64,000 nt of DNA. Source: Chinchilla lanigera. Taxonomy: Eukaryota; Chordata; Mammalia; Rodentia; Chinchillidae. The number at the start of each line of letters is the position of its first letter. Position 1 is the stretch's first letter. Both the position numbers and the translations under genes were made by a program. Shown here piece by piece: positions 38,301 through 50,300 of the stretch. The notes beneath the pieces are model-generated. The model worked only from the letters and a program-made list of their open reading frames with translations, ran no database searches and had not been told where the DNA came from. Location of the stretch: assembly GCF_000276665.1 (NCBI RefSeq), contig NW_004955405.1:17132111-17196110 (forward strand), written 5' to 3'.

Positions 38301-41300
38301 ATGACAGTTAATTAATGAAACTCTTAAAATTCTCATCATGTTAGTTATGGAAACTGCATCTGATATGCTTCCTGCTCTTAATTTTACCTACTTTCAACTA
38401 TTCTTCACAGCAAAGCCAGAGCAATCATCTAAAAACAGATGTCTACAGGTATCCCATTGTCTTTCAGTTCAGATTCAAACTCTTTAACATGACTTAACCT
38501 TTCATGGCCAGCTTTATTTATTCCAAAAATATTTACTGATTGCTAATTATATGCAAGATGTTGTTCTTGACTTCCTCTCTCACTCTTTTGCTGCACTCTA
38601 GATTCCAAATTTCAGGTATACTAATTTTAAGTGTTTATATATTTATGTTCTTAACGCAGCCTGTTCATTCTCCTTGGAAATTTGTACCCTGTTAATTCAA
38701 CATACAGTAGTCTTGGGAAATGGCAGGAATTAAATATGCCTTCCCCCTAAACTAGATGAGAATACCTAAAAGCTATACTTCCTTTTTAAAATGTACACTA
38801 TAGTTCAGTGACTTTAAGGTCTGTCTTTCCTGATTTGTAGTAAAAGGGCTTATTTTTTCATCCTTGTGCCTATGATGAAGACTTGCACATAAAAGGGTCT
38901 TACATTTTACAGAAGAAAATAACATAATTTTACAAAGCATAGCTGAATGTACATGTTAGGAAAACAATCATTTGATATGAGGTATACTGAAGTTAAAAGA
39001 CAAAGTAGTTTTCTGTGGGCTACTTTTCTTAAGAACTTAGGAAATTTCCATGTGGGGGCGTTGATTTATGTGCTACATGGAAAATTACTGTGTATTTAAA
39101 GCTTATCTTAGAGCCATAATAAAGCAGCTTATGTTCTAAATCTTCATGTCGTAAATAGGTCCAGAAGGGATTTAAAAAGGCTTAATCCCCTATTTAATAC
39201 AGCACAAGTCACTGAAGCAAGACTTTCTGGAAGTTTCCTTTTCTTTTCGGCAACAGGTAGCAAACTATATCTGCTAGAATTAAAAGCTAGGAATTCCTTT
39301 ACTCAGAAACATGGGAGGGGTAGTGCCTAAGTGAAAAAAACAATAAATTATGTTGAATATTGTCAAGAAATGTTAAAAAGTAACTTTGTCTATTTTAAAA
39401 CTAAAAAATAGATACTTATAAAGGGTTCAATATGTACAGTATATTTAGATGGTATTTCTGAAGAGATGCTAATTAATATTAAATTCAGTGAACTGAAAGT
39501 TATTTTCATCACATTGATCATTAATACTACGTGGACTAAGCATGTGTTATTGGACTAATTAGGTATCTTGGACTAGTTGGACTAATTACATATCTTTCTA
39601 TGGAGTTATTTAGGTGATTGGATAGCCTCTAAATTTATATTCTTAAATGATACTTGGAATTCAGTGAATGAGACTTTAAAATATTTTTCTTATATAAGTT
39701 TCTTAAGTATGATTTTAAGATAAGTATTTGGAATGCGGCAACACTTCTATAAACAGGTCCAAGGATGACTAAATCATATACAAATTTATTACTTTACCAT
39801 TCTGTTTTCTCTAAACTTATGTATCACATTTATTAGCAAGGTCTGATATATACAGACTAGAATAAAATAGTATCTATTCATTTAAAAGCATATTTAGGTA
39901 TCTGCTGTATGCTTGACACTGTTATCCTAAAAAGAGACAAGTGAGTAACTCTGCACCCAAAAGATTCACAATTCAAGGCAATGAAAGGCACATAAAATTA
40001 TAGCAAACATAATTACTATGAGGCTGAAAGTTAAGAATATGACATTTTTATTTTTTCTCAATATACCATTGTTTTAAAGTCATTACTTCTGTGTAAACAT
40101 GGAAGGGTTTTTCTTTAACAGTTACTGAGGACAGTTCAGCAACATGTATTAAATTGCTATTCATAGTAAATATTTGTTAAGAAGAATGACAGATAAATTT
40201 AATAAATGAATAATTAGAATAAATTTATTCTAAAGTTAAAACAGAAAATATTAAACCATAAAAATATAAAAGATAAACATAAGCATAAAAGAAATTTAAA
40301 ACATGAAAAAATATCTGCACATATTCTGTTATTTATTTGTATGACTTCCCTACTAAATGATCAATGGATATTTTATTTTATATTTTTTATCATTATATTC
40401 TAAATAATGATCAAGGGATATTTTATTTTATATTTTATATCATTATTTTCTAAAATAATTCTAAGTGATCAAACGCTAGGGAATTTGAAAAATAAGTATG
40501 TTTTCCCTCCTATAGAATTTGCATGATTTCCTTAATGGGAAAGTAAAGATATGTATTGATATGTATGTGTATGAGTGTGAATATATATGTATATGCATAT
40601 ATGCACATATATGTACATATCTGTATATACACTTATACATATATCCTAATTTTTACACATAAAGAAACCAGTTAGAGCCTATTGCCATGGCTCATTTTTA
40701 CTATTCCAAAAATTGCTCAACTGGACAGACTTAATTTTAAATAATTATCTCTATGGAAAATAGTTGAGAATTTATTTTATAGTATTTTTTTTGACATCCT
40801 ACGAGCTCCACAGAGGATTTTTGCTTGGTTAATATGCACTGATGCTAATTAAATATATTAATCAGAAAGTCCTGAAAGCACATGTGGCCTTATAAATTCT
40901 GTAAGTGTCTCACTAACACTTAATATCAGTTTAATGAAAGTAGATAAAATTTCAATTTCAATTTTAATTTTAATGGCTATGAATGAGTCTTATAAGCTAA
41001 TTCTATGGGATAAATTGTACTTTTAAAATGATTAAATATCAGACACCATTCTCTTCAAAATATCTTGTACAACTATGGTAGCACTAGCATGCTAGATATT
41101 AGAATCAGTCTAGCTGTGAGTGTGACTCCACTATTTTTCCATTATATGACCATATGAAAATTATATTTAGTAGTTAAATTTGTTTCAATTGTTTAACAGT
41201 AAAATTAAGGAGTTTGCAACATACTAAGCATTGTTGTTCATGTTGGTATTCTAAATCATGCACAGACACCAGGCATTGTCTTAAAGAGGTTCTCTATTTA

Positions 41301-44300
41301 ATTCACAAATTCAGCCTGCCTAGACTGTCGTTGGAAGATCTTCTCATTGCCTCTCTGACCTTGGTCAAGTCACTTAATTTTTTTGCCCTTGAATTTCTTC
41401 ATCCGTGAGATAATATGCCTATGTTTTGGATCCAACATGGTATAGTTCAATGGATGGAAAGTTAATATATTTGGCTTTGATAACTTTATTCAAAGCACAA
41501 ATATTAAAAAGGCAGAATTACTTCTCATCCTATTATGAATTTCCATTTACTCCATGGAACTAGTCATTTGGAATAAATCATTTCGGAATTGTTGTTTGAT
41601 CCAGGTATTCAGTAGAAATCACTAGCACAACATTTCATTTTTGGATAAAACTCAGAACTCATTAAATCACCCATGCTACAGACTCATGAGATTCCCATTG
41701 AACCTTAATGTAGATAACTCAGTTAATTAAAGCAAATATGGTTACACATTATTAAATTTATAAAACCAAAACTGCACTGAAATGATCTGTACAAACCTCG
41801 TTGTACTTTATTAGAGAACTTCAGAAAGCCTCAAGGATTTGTCCTTTCAGACTGAGACTCTGATTGCATGTGGTACTCTCTGTTTGTAGATCTTCGCATC
41901 AGAAGACAGCATTCCTCTGAAAGTGTTTCTAGTATCAACAGTGCCACCAGCCATTCCAGTATTGGCAGTGGTAACGATGCTGACTCCAAGAAGAAGAAAA
42001 AGAAAAACTGGGTAAGCTCTCATCTCTATCTAACTCTGATGGCTTACCATTGCATAATGACCTAGTTGTCTCTCTTCATGGCTGTAGAAATCTATGGAAG
42101 ATTTCAGAATCTCATTCAAGAGACTGGCACCCCCAATGCTACACTTGTCAGTCAGATTAAGAGGGCAGAGCGATGAAGAGTGGGCACTCTGGAAATTGGG
42201 ACTAATTTGTCAGGTGTTTATTGTCAGAGTGGTGAGGGCAAAGATGACACATGATGATCATGATCATAGTCACGGAGGGGATGGCAGTTGTGGTGGTGGT
42301 GATGATGATATTAAGAAAAAAGAGGCTAGAGCTGATAAAGGGAGAGAGGAGACCTTGAGAGCAACCTCATCCTTGGGATCAGCAGAGCCAACAGAATGAA
42401 TAAAACGTTATAGAACAAAGAAAAGGAAGAGGAAGTCAACTGCATTAGTGTCTGCTTGTTTTTGTTTTAGTTGTTTGTTTGTTTGTTTTGTTTTGTTTGC
42501 CAAGAGAACATGGAAAAACTACAGAAACTTTAAAAAAAAACATGTTTAAGTTTGAGATATTTTCGTCATAATTTATTTTTTTCATAATATATAATAGTAT
42601 TAAGCAATTGCTTTAAAACTGATGGGAAAACACTATCACTGCAGATAGTTTTAAAACAATGAAGGATTTCTTTTAATACCATGAGACAAAGAAAGATTTC
42701 TAAATAAAACACAACTCTTGATGAAACTCAAAATATAACTACCAGAGGACATTTTACCAGAGTGATTTTGGTAAATAATGAAAAAAAAATTTTTTTGTTT
42801 AAAAATAAGATGTTTGTGCAGGTAATATTTTAAAATACTGATCAGCCTTCATTCCCTTGATTTGTAATTCCACACTCTTTCATGTTTCTGCAAGGTGAAC
42901 TCTAGAGGAAGTGAGGTGAATATAAACCGTGGACAATTTGGCATGCATCTGTACAAAAACCCTACCTTGGCATGAATGCTATTCATTTTGGCAGTAGGCT
43001 TTTATACCTTTTAAAAACAGATTACCTTGTATGTCTTTTCTTTGTGTCTTTTCATTTTAATCTCAAATTTGAAAGAGAAGCAAAACCACTTTCTGAATAG
43101 AGCTGCAGGGGATACCAATTCTGGTCTTGAATAGTCTGGGAATTGAAAATTTGAATAGAATATCACAATTAATGAAGTGTTAGGTGAATTTGATTTCATT
43201 TTGCTTTTGAAGTTTGTACTGTCAGCAGGACATGACTTGATTGTAGCGCTAAAGTAGCCATTTAAAACAAATTGCCTTGAAGAGAGAAGCATTGGGAATG
43301 AAGATCCCTTCAAGGTACTTAGTTTTAAATGAGTGCTCTGACAGCCATGCCCTTGACCTTGCACTGTTTCAAAGCCTTCCATGTTTGCGCTGCGCTGCAT
43401 TAATACGAGAATAAAAGGAAAACACAAAATGCAATGTCTTTTTAAAAGAGATACTGTGCTGCAACTGTTAATATTGCTTATATATACTGACCCCAGGCAG
43501 TAGCTAGGATGGCATCTGCAAACTAACGCCCCAAAGCAAAAGCCCCCCAAAAGTGCAAATAGACAAGAAAGGTAATTTCTGTCCTTCTTCCAGCTAAGAA
43601 GCTCTTTCAAACAAGCCTTTGGAAAGAAAAAGTCCACCAAGCCTCCCTCCTCACATTCCGACATCGAAGAGCTCACTGATTCATCCCTGCCTGCCTCCCC
43701 TAAGCTGCCCCATAACGCTGGTGACTGTGGTTCAACCTCTCTCAAGCCGTCTCATTCTGCCTCGGCGTAAGTCACCCTCTTTGCCAAATACTGACGTAGT
43801 TTTTACAAACAGCTTCAGGCCAAGCCCATATTTGTGTTCTCCATGCAAGAGACTATACTTTTATCATACCAATCACTTTCAAATCTGACTGAGAGTCATG
43901 GGCAGTATTTGTTTCATTTTTATTTCTCTTACTAGAGTCAAATGTTTCTTGCTGTCATTCTGCTCTACTCTAAATCGTGACTGTTCTTTTCACATTCATT
44001 TCTCCATGTGTCTAACTGTGCGTACATGCAGGTCAGCCCTTGTTTGGCCTCCAAAGAAACGGCAAAATGGCCCTGTGATCTACAAGCATAGATCCCGGTA
44101 AAACGGTGTGATGCATGAAAGCTGCAAAGAACCAGGTTCTAACCTAGCACTGATAGCTTTTGCTTTTTGTAAATCACTTGCATGCATTTTTACCACAAAT
44201 TCCTCCTCTGTGTATTTTTCAACTAAAATTTAGTTTCTTCAGAACAACCTGTAATTCAGTTTTCTTTGATTCTATTAGACAATCTAACCTGACATTTCTG

Positions 44301-47300
44301 TTGTACCCCAGTATTTGGTATCACAAAAACCACAGCATTAAGGATACAGGAACATACTTTGATGAGATGGTTCTCTTTCTTGTACATAGTACTTCAATCA
44401 GATTTTCCTGTGTAACCATGACAATGACTGTTATAGAACAAATTGAGTGGCTGTATATGGTGGCGCACGTCTGTAATCCCAGCACTTGGGCGGCTGAATC
44501 AGGAAAACTGCTGTGAGTTCGAGGCCAGCCTGGGCTGCAAAGTGAGTTTAAGCCAGCCTGAATTGCAGAGTGAAACCCTGTCTCAAAAAGACAAAACCAA
44601 AACAAAAGAAACAACAACTATGGGTACATAATCTCATTGCCTACATAGACAGACACAAGTTATTTATATTTGTGATCAAAAACTTAGTTCTTAAATTTTA
44701 AATGGAAAAGCTACTAATTCATATGAGACAAATTATTTTGGTAGAGATTTACAAAGCTGTCCACTATGCAAGGAAACAAAGCAATGAAGCTGTAATAGAC
44801 AGGACCTTCCAGCAGTCCCCAGTCAGCTTCAGAGTGTGGGCTGGAGTCTGTGTCTTAGCCTCTTTGGCTGTGATCTAAATCAGCTGAGCTAACAAGAAGC
44901 TTATATAACACTCATCCATCGTTTAAATGTGTAAAACTAATCTCTCTAATTATTTTCTATAATATTTGTATTTAATTTTCATGGTAACTAACTGAAAGAT
45001 AGTGTTGAGGCCAATGAGGTTATTGTTTGAAGAGTTTTACAATAGAAGAAATTGACATTTTGAATGTGTAATATGGTGGTTTTTAAAAACAGACTATTTC
45101 ACAGATTGCAAATGGATGTTTAAGTTCCTCAAGAAATATGAAATGAACTGTAGTACTACTGTGATTCCACTGCTCTGTAAATATCAGAAACCTAGGAATT
45201 TAGATCACTTTATACTGTATTTCATAAAAATAGATTGTTTTTAAACCTCAGAATATAGGAAGGGAAGATTAAAAGAAAAGGGCAGCTACTTTCTGTTTTG
45301 AACCTGTATTACTGTTGCTAAAACTTTCTGTTTTTCTCTAGGTTTTGCCAGCAGTAAATAATTTTTGTACCTGCTGGATAGTATTTCAGTTCAGCCTTTA
45401 GGAAAAGCTTTTCTAATCCACCATCTTTCCAATAGACCACCAATTTTGTGGGTGTTTTTTTCTTCAGGATCTGTGAATGCACAGAGGCTGAGGCAGAGAT
45501 AATTCTGCAGCTGAAAAGTGAGCTCCGAGAAAAGGAATTAAAATTAACAGATATTCGGCTGGAGGCGCTCAGCTCTGCTCATCACCTGGATCAGATACGG
45601 GAAGCCATGAACCGGATGCAGGTCAGTGCTGAAGCACCTACAGGGAACAGTTGGAGAGATAAAAAAGTGGCATTTTCTGAGTTGCAGACAGTTAATTCCA
45701 CTTCAGATCCACCATGGAAATGCACTTTGTTCTTCTGATCTTTGCAACTTAGTTCTTAACACCAAATGAGGAATTTTCTCAAATCCAGATTGGAAGTGGA
45801 AGTGGCCAGTTGTACTCAAATCAAGGACCATTCCCGATGCTTGGGCTAGTGTTTAGGTTCAGACTGCAAGCTAGTTTAACAGAAGCAACTATAATTCTTC
45901 CTCTTCACTTTTCAATGAATTGCTTTTATGTTGGCTTTTTAAAAATATGTTCTTGTTAAATCTGACTTTCAAATATCTTTATCTATTTTCTCTTGCAAAT
46001 TGAAAATAATGAGGAATCTAGAGAAATTCAGCACAAGCTTTCTGAACATGGAAGTAAAAGTGATTTAGAATGCCATCTGTAAAAGTAAAGCTTCTGTGTT
46101 TTTGGAAGCATCTAAAGGCTACATTCAAAACCAGTCTGTGTTCAGACTAAGTTTTCATTTTATTATTGTGAACCCGTAATCACTCAGCTCCACAGACAAC
46201 TGAAATAAGAAAAGTTCATTGCTGATTTCAGCTGCCACTGTATATATTCATGAAAAGATTTTTGTTGTTTTATAAGCTGAGTGTCCCGTTTTGATAAAAC
46301 AAAAGCTTTTCCATGTGTTAGCTAGGATGCTGAGGTAATTTTAAAGCACTTTACTGATATTATTTTTGTGTTGCTCTATTTCCTACTCTCCATGAATTCA
46401 CAGAATTACAGGTGACATTATTTGCCAATGAGATTTTAATATCACTTTAAAATGAAAGTGCTAGGAACTCTACAGTTATATTATTTTAATTCAAATGAAA
46501 CCAAGTCCTGAAAACTTCTGAAATATATGATAGTTGTAAAAAATAAGGCTGGGAGTACAGCTCAGTGTAGAGCATTGCCCAGCACAAGTGAGGCCTTGGG
46601 TTCTATTCCCAGCACCGCAAAAAATCTTATCACTAATAATAATTATGTCTATATTTGTGAATGCAGGAGCACACAAATATGAGAGACAGAAGGGCTTACC
46701 TTTCCTTCTGTAGAAGGAAAGTATGTTTCTATGATTTGTTTATTTAGCATCCTACCACGTGCTTTATTTAACAGAAAATTAATTAACTCTGACACAGACT
46801 TTGGTGGCATTTTCTGAAACCAGGCCAACCTTTTCCCCATGTTTTCCATCCCATAACAGAATGAAATTGAAATCCTGAAGGCTGAAAATGACCGGCTAAA
46901 GGCGGAAACTGGAAACACTGCTAAGCCTACTCGGCCTCCGTCAGAGTCCGCCAGCAGCACATCCTCCTCCTCCTCCCGGCAGTCCCTGGGGCTTTCCCTC
47001 AACAACCTGAACATCACGGAGTCTGTCTCCTCAGGTGATTCAGTGCGCTTGCCTGTCCAGTTCAGCACGCTCAGGGTCAGCAGGGATAGGGGAGAACCAG
47101 CATTTAGAGAACCGTGCAACCTCTTAGCGTATTAACATTAATCCTCAGGAACAGTCCCAGTTTTTCCTTGTCAGTTAACCTGATTTTTAATTTTGAGGGA
47201 TATTCTGTGAAACTGAACCGGAGAGGTAGAGTTTTCTAGGAATTTTTTTTAAAAAAACACTTCTGCTCAGGGAGTGCTTCCTCCATGATTATGAATAGGA

Positions 47301-50300
47301 TGACAAAAATAATAAATGTTCTCAATGGTGTTCGTTTGTCCTCATGAATATAATAATAACTCCGCGCCATTTCATAGAGTTTTCAGTGTACAAATCTTGT
47401 TTCTAAATTAGACTAGACGTCACCTGCATGATGTTAACGACAGAGAACATAACGCTTCTGCATCTCCCAGGCTGCAGCTCTGTTAAATTTTCAACAGACA
47501 AAAAGATTCTCTTGTGTTCAGCAGTACTAATGATGGAACATGAGTCTAGCTTTGATTCAATTGCGAATATAGTCTTATGACATAATTTTATCTTAATATC
47601 TCATGAAGTATTCAATTATAAAATGTCAGTGCTCGTATGGCCTTGAATCCTTTTATAGATGTAAGATTTAGTTTAGATGTTTCCAAGAGGATCTGTAGTA
47701 ATTGCAAAGCACAACCACCAGGTGACGCTCGGATACCAATAATATACATGCTCCTGGGTAGCCTTCGATTCCATTGCAGAACTGAGGCATTTGTTTGGTT
47801 GTCTTAAATTATATGGAATTATAGGAAGAAAAATAGAAGCAAGAGAAAGAAACAGATGAGGGAAATGACACAACTTTGCTGACACCAAATATATATTTTA
47901 ATAAATCGATTCTTTTTATAAAGTCATAATGTTTAATACTGCTATTATGATACCCTTCATACTATAAAATACAAATAATCCAAATATACACTTACTTTCA
48001 CCTTATTCCAGAAAGACAAACTGGAACTTCCTGTAATTCAGGAAAACAATGTTCATAAACATTTTAGCCCATATCTTATTTTTCCTAAAGTACAGAGAAC
48101 CCTTTCTTTAAATTTTCTGGGTTGTTTGTTTGTTTGTTTGTTTCTGTTCTGGGAGTTGTTTCTTCAGGGGATAATCCTGTTGATATATCATAAGCAGGAA
48201 AGACCCAAGTTCATGACGTATTCCTCATAGTATCAATAAGAGAATTTAGAATAAGCATACAACCGAAAGAAATAACAGCAAAACTTCCTAAACAGGGAAG
48301 GTAAAGTGCTTTGAAAGCATTATCTCTTATGCTCTTGATAGTAGGTCCTGTTTAAGCCCTATTTTATAGATGAGAAAACCAAGATTTAAAAAACTGGTCA
48401 TACTAATTTTTTTCAAGATCTTGCAACTAGTTAGTAAGCAATAATATTCCAACCTAGATCTAGACGATTCTACTACTAGCTTTTTGAACTAATCTAATTC
48501 TGATTTAAATAGTCACATATACAAAAGCCAAGGACAGCCATTCACTCATTTGATGGTTAATATTTACACCATTTGAATAGTTACTTTTCTCTTTGGTAAG
48601 ACAAAATACCTGAGACCTAAACTTAAAGGAGAAAAGTTTTATTTCAGCTCCCAACTTACAGAGGTTTACATCAGCTGGCTCCAAGACAGGGTAGTATGGC
48701 AGAGGAGAAACAGTCCATGGCAGGGCAGGCAGGAGGGCAGCAACAAGCAGGCAACCTGCCTTTCCTTTTATCCCACCCATGCTACCAGCTTTTGGGTATT
48801 GCCGTCCAGAACTATGCTGATTCTAATCAGTGTGCTAATTTAGTGCCACACACCCTTAGTTCACATTTATACACCCTAATCTGGCCTCTTTTGAAACTCC
48901 CCACTTATAGCCACATGAGGCTTCAGCAAACATCTAGATAAAAGCCATAACACCACTATTTGTCCAGAGAAATTTCATGTTTTGGTTTAGTTTTCAACAG
49001 TTAGTTTGACAACAAAAGGAATACTTGAGCAGGTATGAGGATCAGAAATCAGGAAAAACACCTTGCTATAGAATACTGCCTACTTTCTCATCATTTTATA
49101 CCACTCCCTGCCTTCCTTGAGTTCTTTTGTTTATTTTAAAAATTAAAAACTAAAAGAAAAAACCATGAAGACAAATCAAAACAACACAAAAACACAAAAA
49201 TGATACATGACCTCAAGACAAAATAATAAAAATTTACAGTGGTTGCTTTATTACATACTGTTACCTTCAACGAAGTTGCTCACCCTGTTAGAAGTAAGAA
49301 AGTAAGATTGATCAAACAAAGACAGTAACAAGTAAAAAAAAAAAAAAAAAAAACACTTTTAAAAAACATTGGAAATGATGCAGAACTTCACCATACAAAA
49401 TGGCAGGAGTTCAACAATGGTTCTTATACTTCATATTGTTTTCAGATCAGTCATTCTAATTACCAAATTCAAGCATGTAAAATTGGTCAAGCAAAAAAAA
49501 AAATTTTGTAAAGAAAAAGAAGTTTAAGCATTGATTGTTCCTCTCGATAAACTACAGATATCAGCAAGACACCTATCCTTATATATACATATAAATTTTT
49601 TCATTTTTTTAAAAAAACCAACCTAACAAAAACAAATACATAAATAAAACAGCATAGAGAGCAATAAAAATGCTACAGAATTTCAAAACATGGTGATAGG
49701 ATATTAACAATGGTTGTTATACTACACAATGTCATCTTCAAAATGGTTGCACATATAACCAGACATCAAGGCCATTGTACTGGCTCTTGCTGTCTGAATC
49801 TCTTTCCCTGGCTTTTCAGCTGCCTACTATTTCTCAGTCTTTCAGTGTCTTTAAGGAAGCCTTCCAGGATTAAACACTTATGTAGAACTCTCTTCCTTCA
49901 ATTACTATTTCATTGTCCTGGTTATTTTCAGCAGAGAATTTAAGACACTCTGATATTACTCCGTTGAAAATGTACCTTCTTTTTTTATTTTTTATTTTTT
50001 TTTTATTTTTTGGTTTTTTTCCGGTACCGGGAACCGAACTCATGACCTTGTGCTTGCCAGGCAGATGCTGTGCCGCTGAGCTAAATCCCTAGCCCCCGTT
50101 GAAAATGTACATTCTAAAACAGAGAATTCATTTTTCTTCTCACTTTGGTATTTATTCTCAGTGCCTAGTATACTTTTTGATTTCTCTTTTTCTTGATAAG
50201 TATTTGCTAAATGTTTATGAAAAATTATATTTTTTATTCTTAATAAGTCTTTGTTGAATATTTATGGGTATTTATGAATAATTGGGTAAAATATTGAAGA

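Larger units (their letters stand above)
37428..41889 (+). other. NAV3 intron, 4.5 kb
   Basis: Donor gtatac, acceptor ctgtttgtag. Unusually free of SINEs for this window. Contains a 50-bp tandem duplication (40357-40456), a TA/TG-rich tract (40560-40640) and a short imperfect direct repeat near 39555-39595. Otherwise nothing recognisable. Confidence 0.8.
43767..45467 (+). other. NAV3 intron region containing a candidate cassette exon
   Basis: Donor gtaagt, final acceptor tttcttcag. Holds the symmetric candidate exon at 44032-44097 and a B1 SINE at 44447-44613. Otherwise AT-rich. Confidence 0.85.

Noticed and set aside
42094..42399. 101-codon frame with [15 protein letters not shown] sequence
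   Set aside because: Driven by GATGAT/GGTGGT simple repeats in the intron after 42011.
43011..43745. 244-codon antisense open frame as a gene
   Set aside because: It overlaps the NAV3 exon at 43594-43766 on the opposite strand, has no recognisable domain, and its codon content looks like the complement of the exon plus intron. Kept only as an observation.
44321..44631. Frames on both strands near 44.4-44.6 kb
   Set aside because: They translate a B1 SINE (the [19 protein letters not shown] peptide is typical of B1 antisense).
46649..47119. 156-codon minus-strand open frame
   Set aside because: Its Ser/Arg/Glu-rich middle is the reverse complement of the polyserine NAV3 exon 46860-47034.
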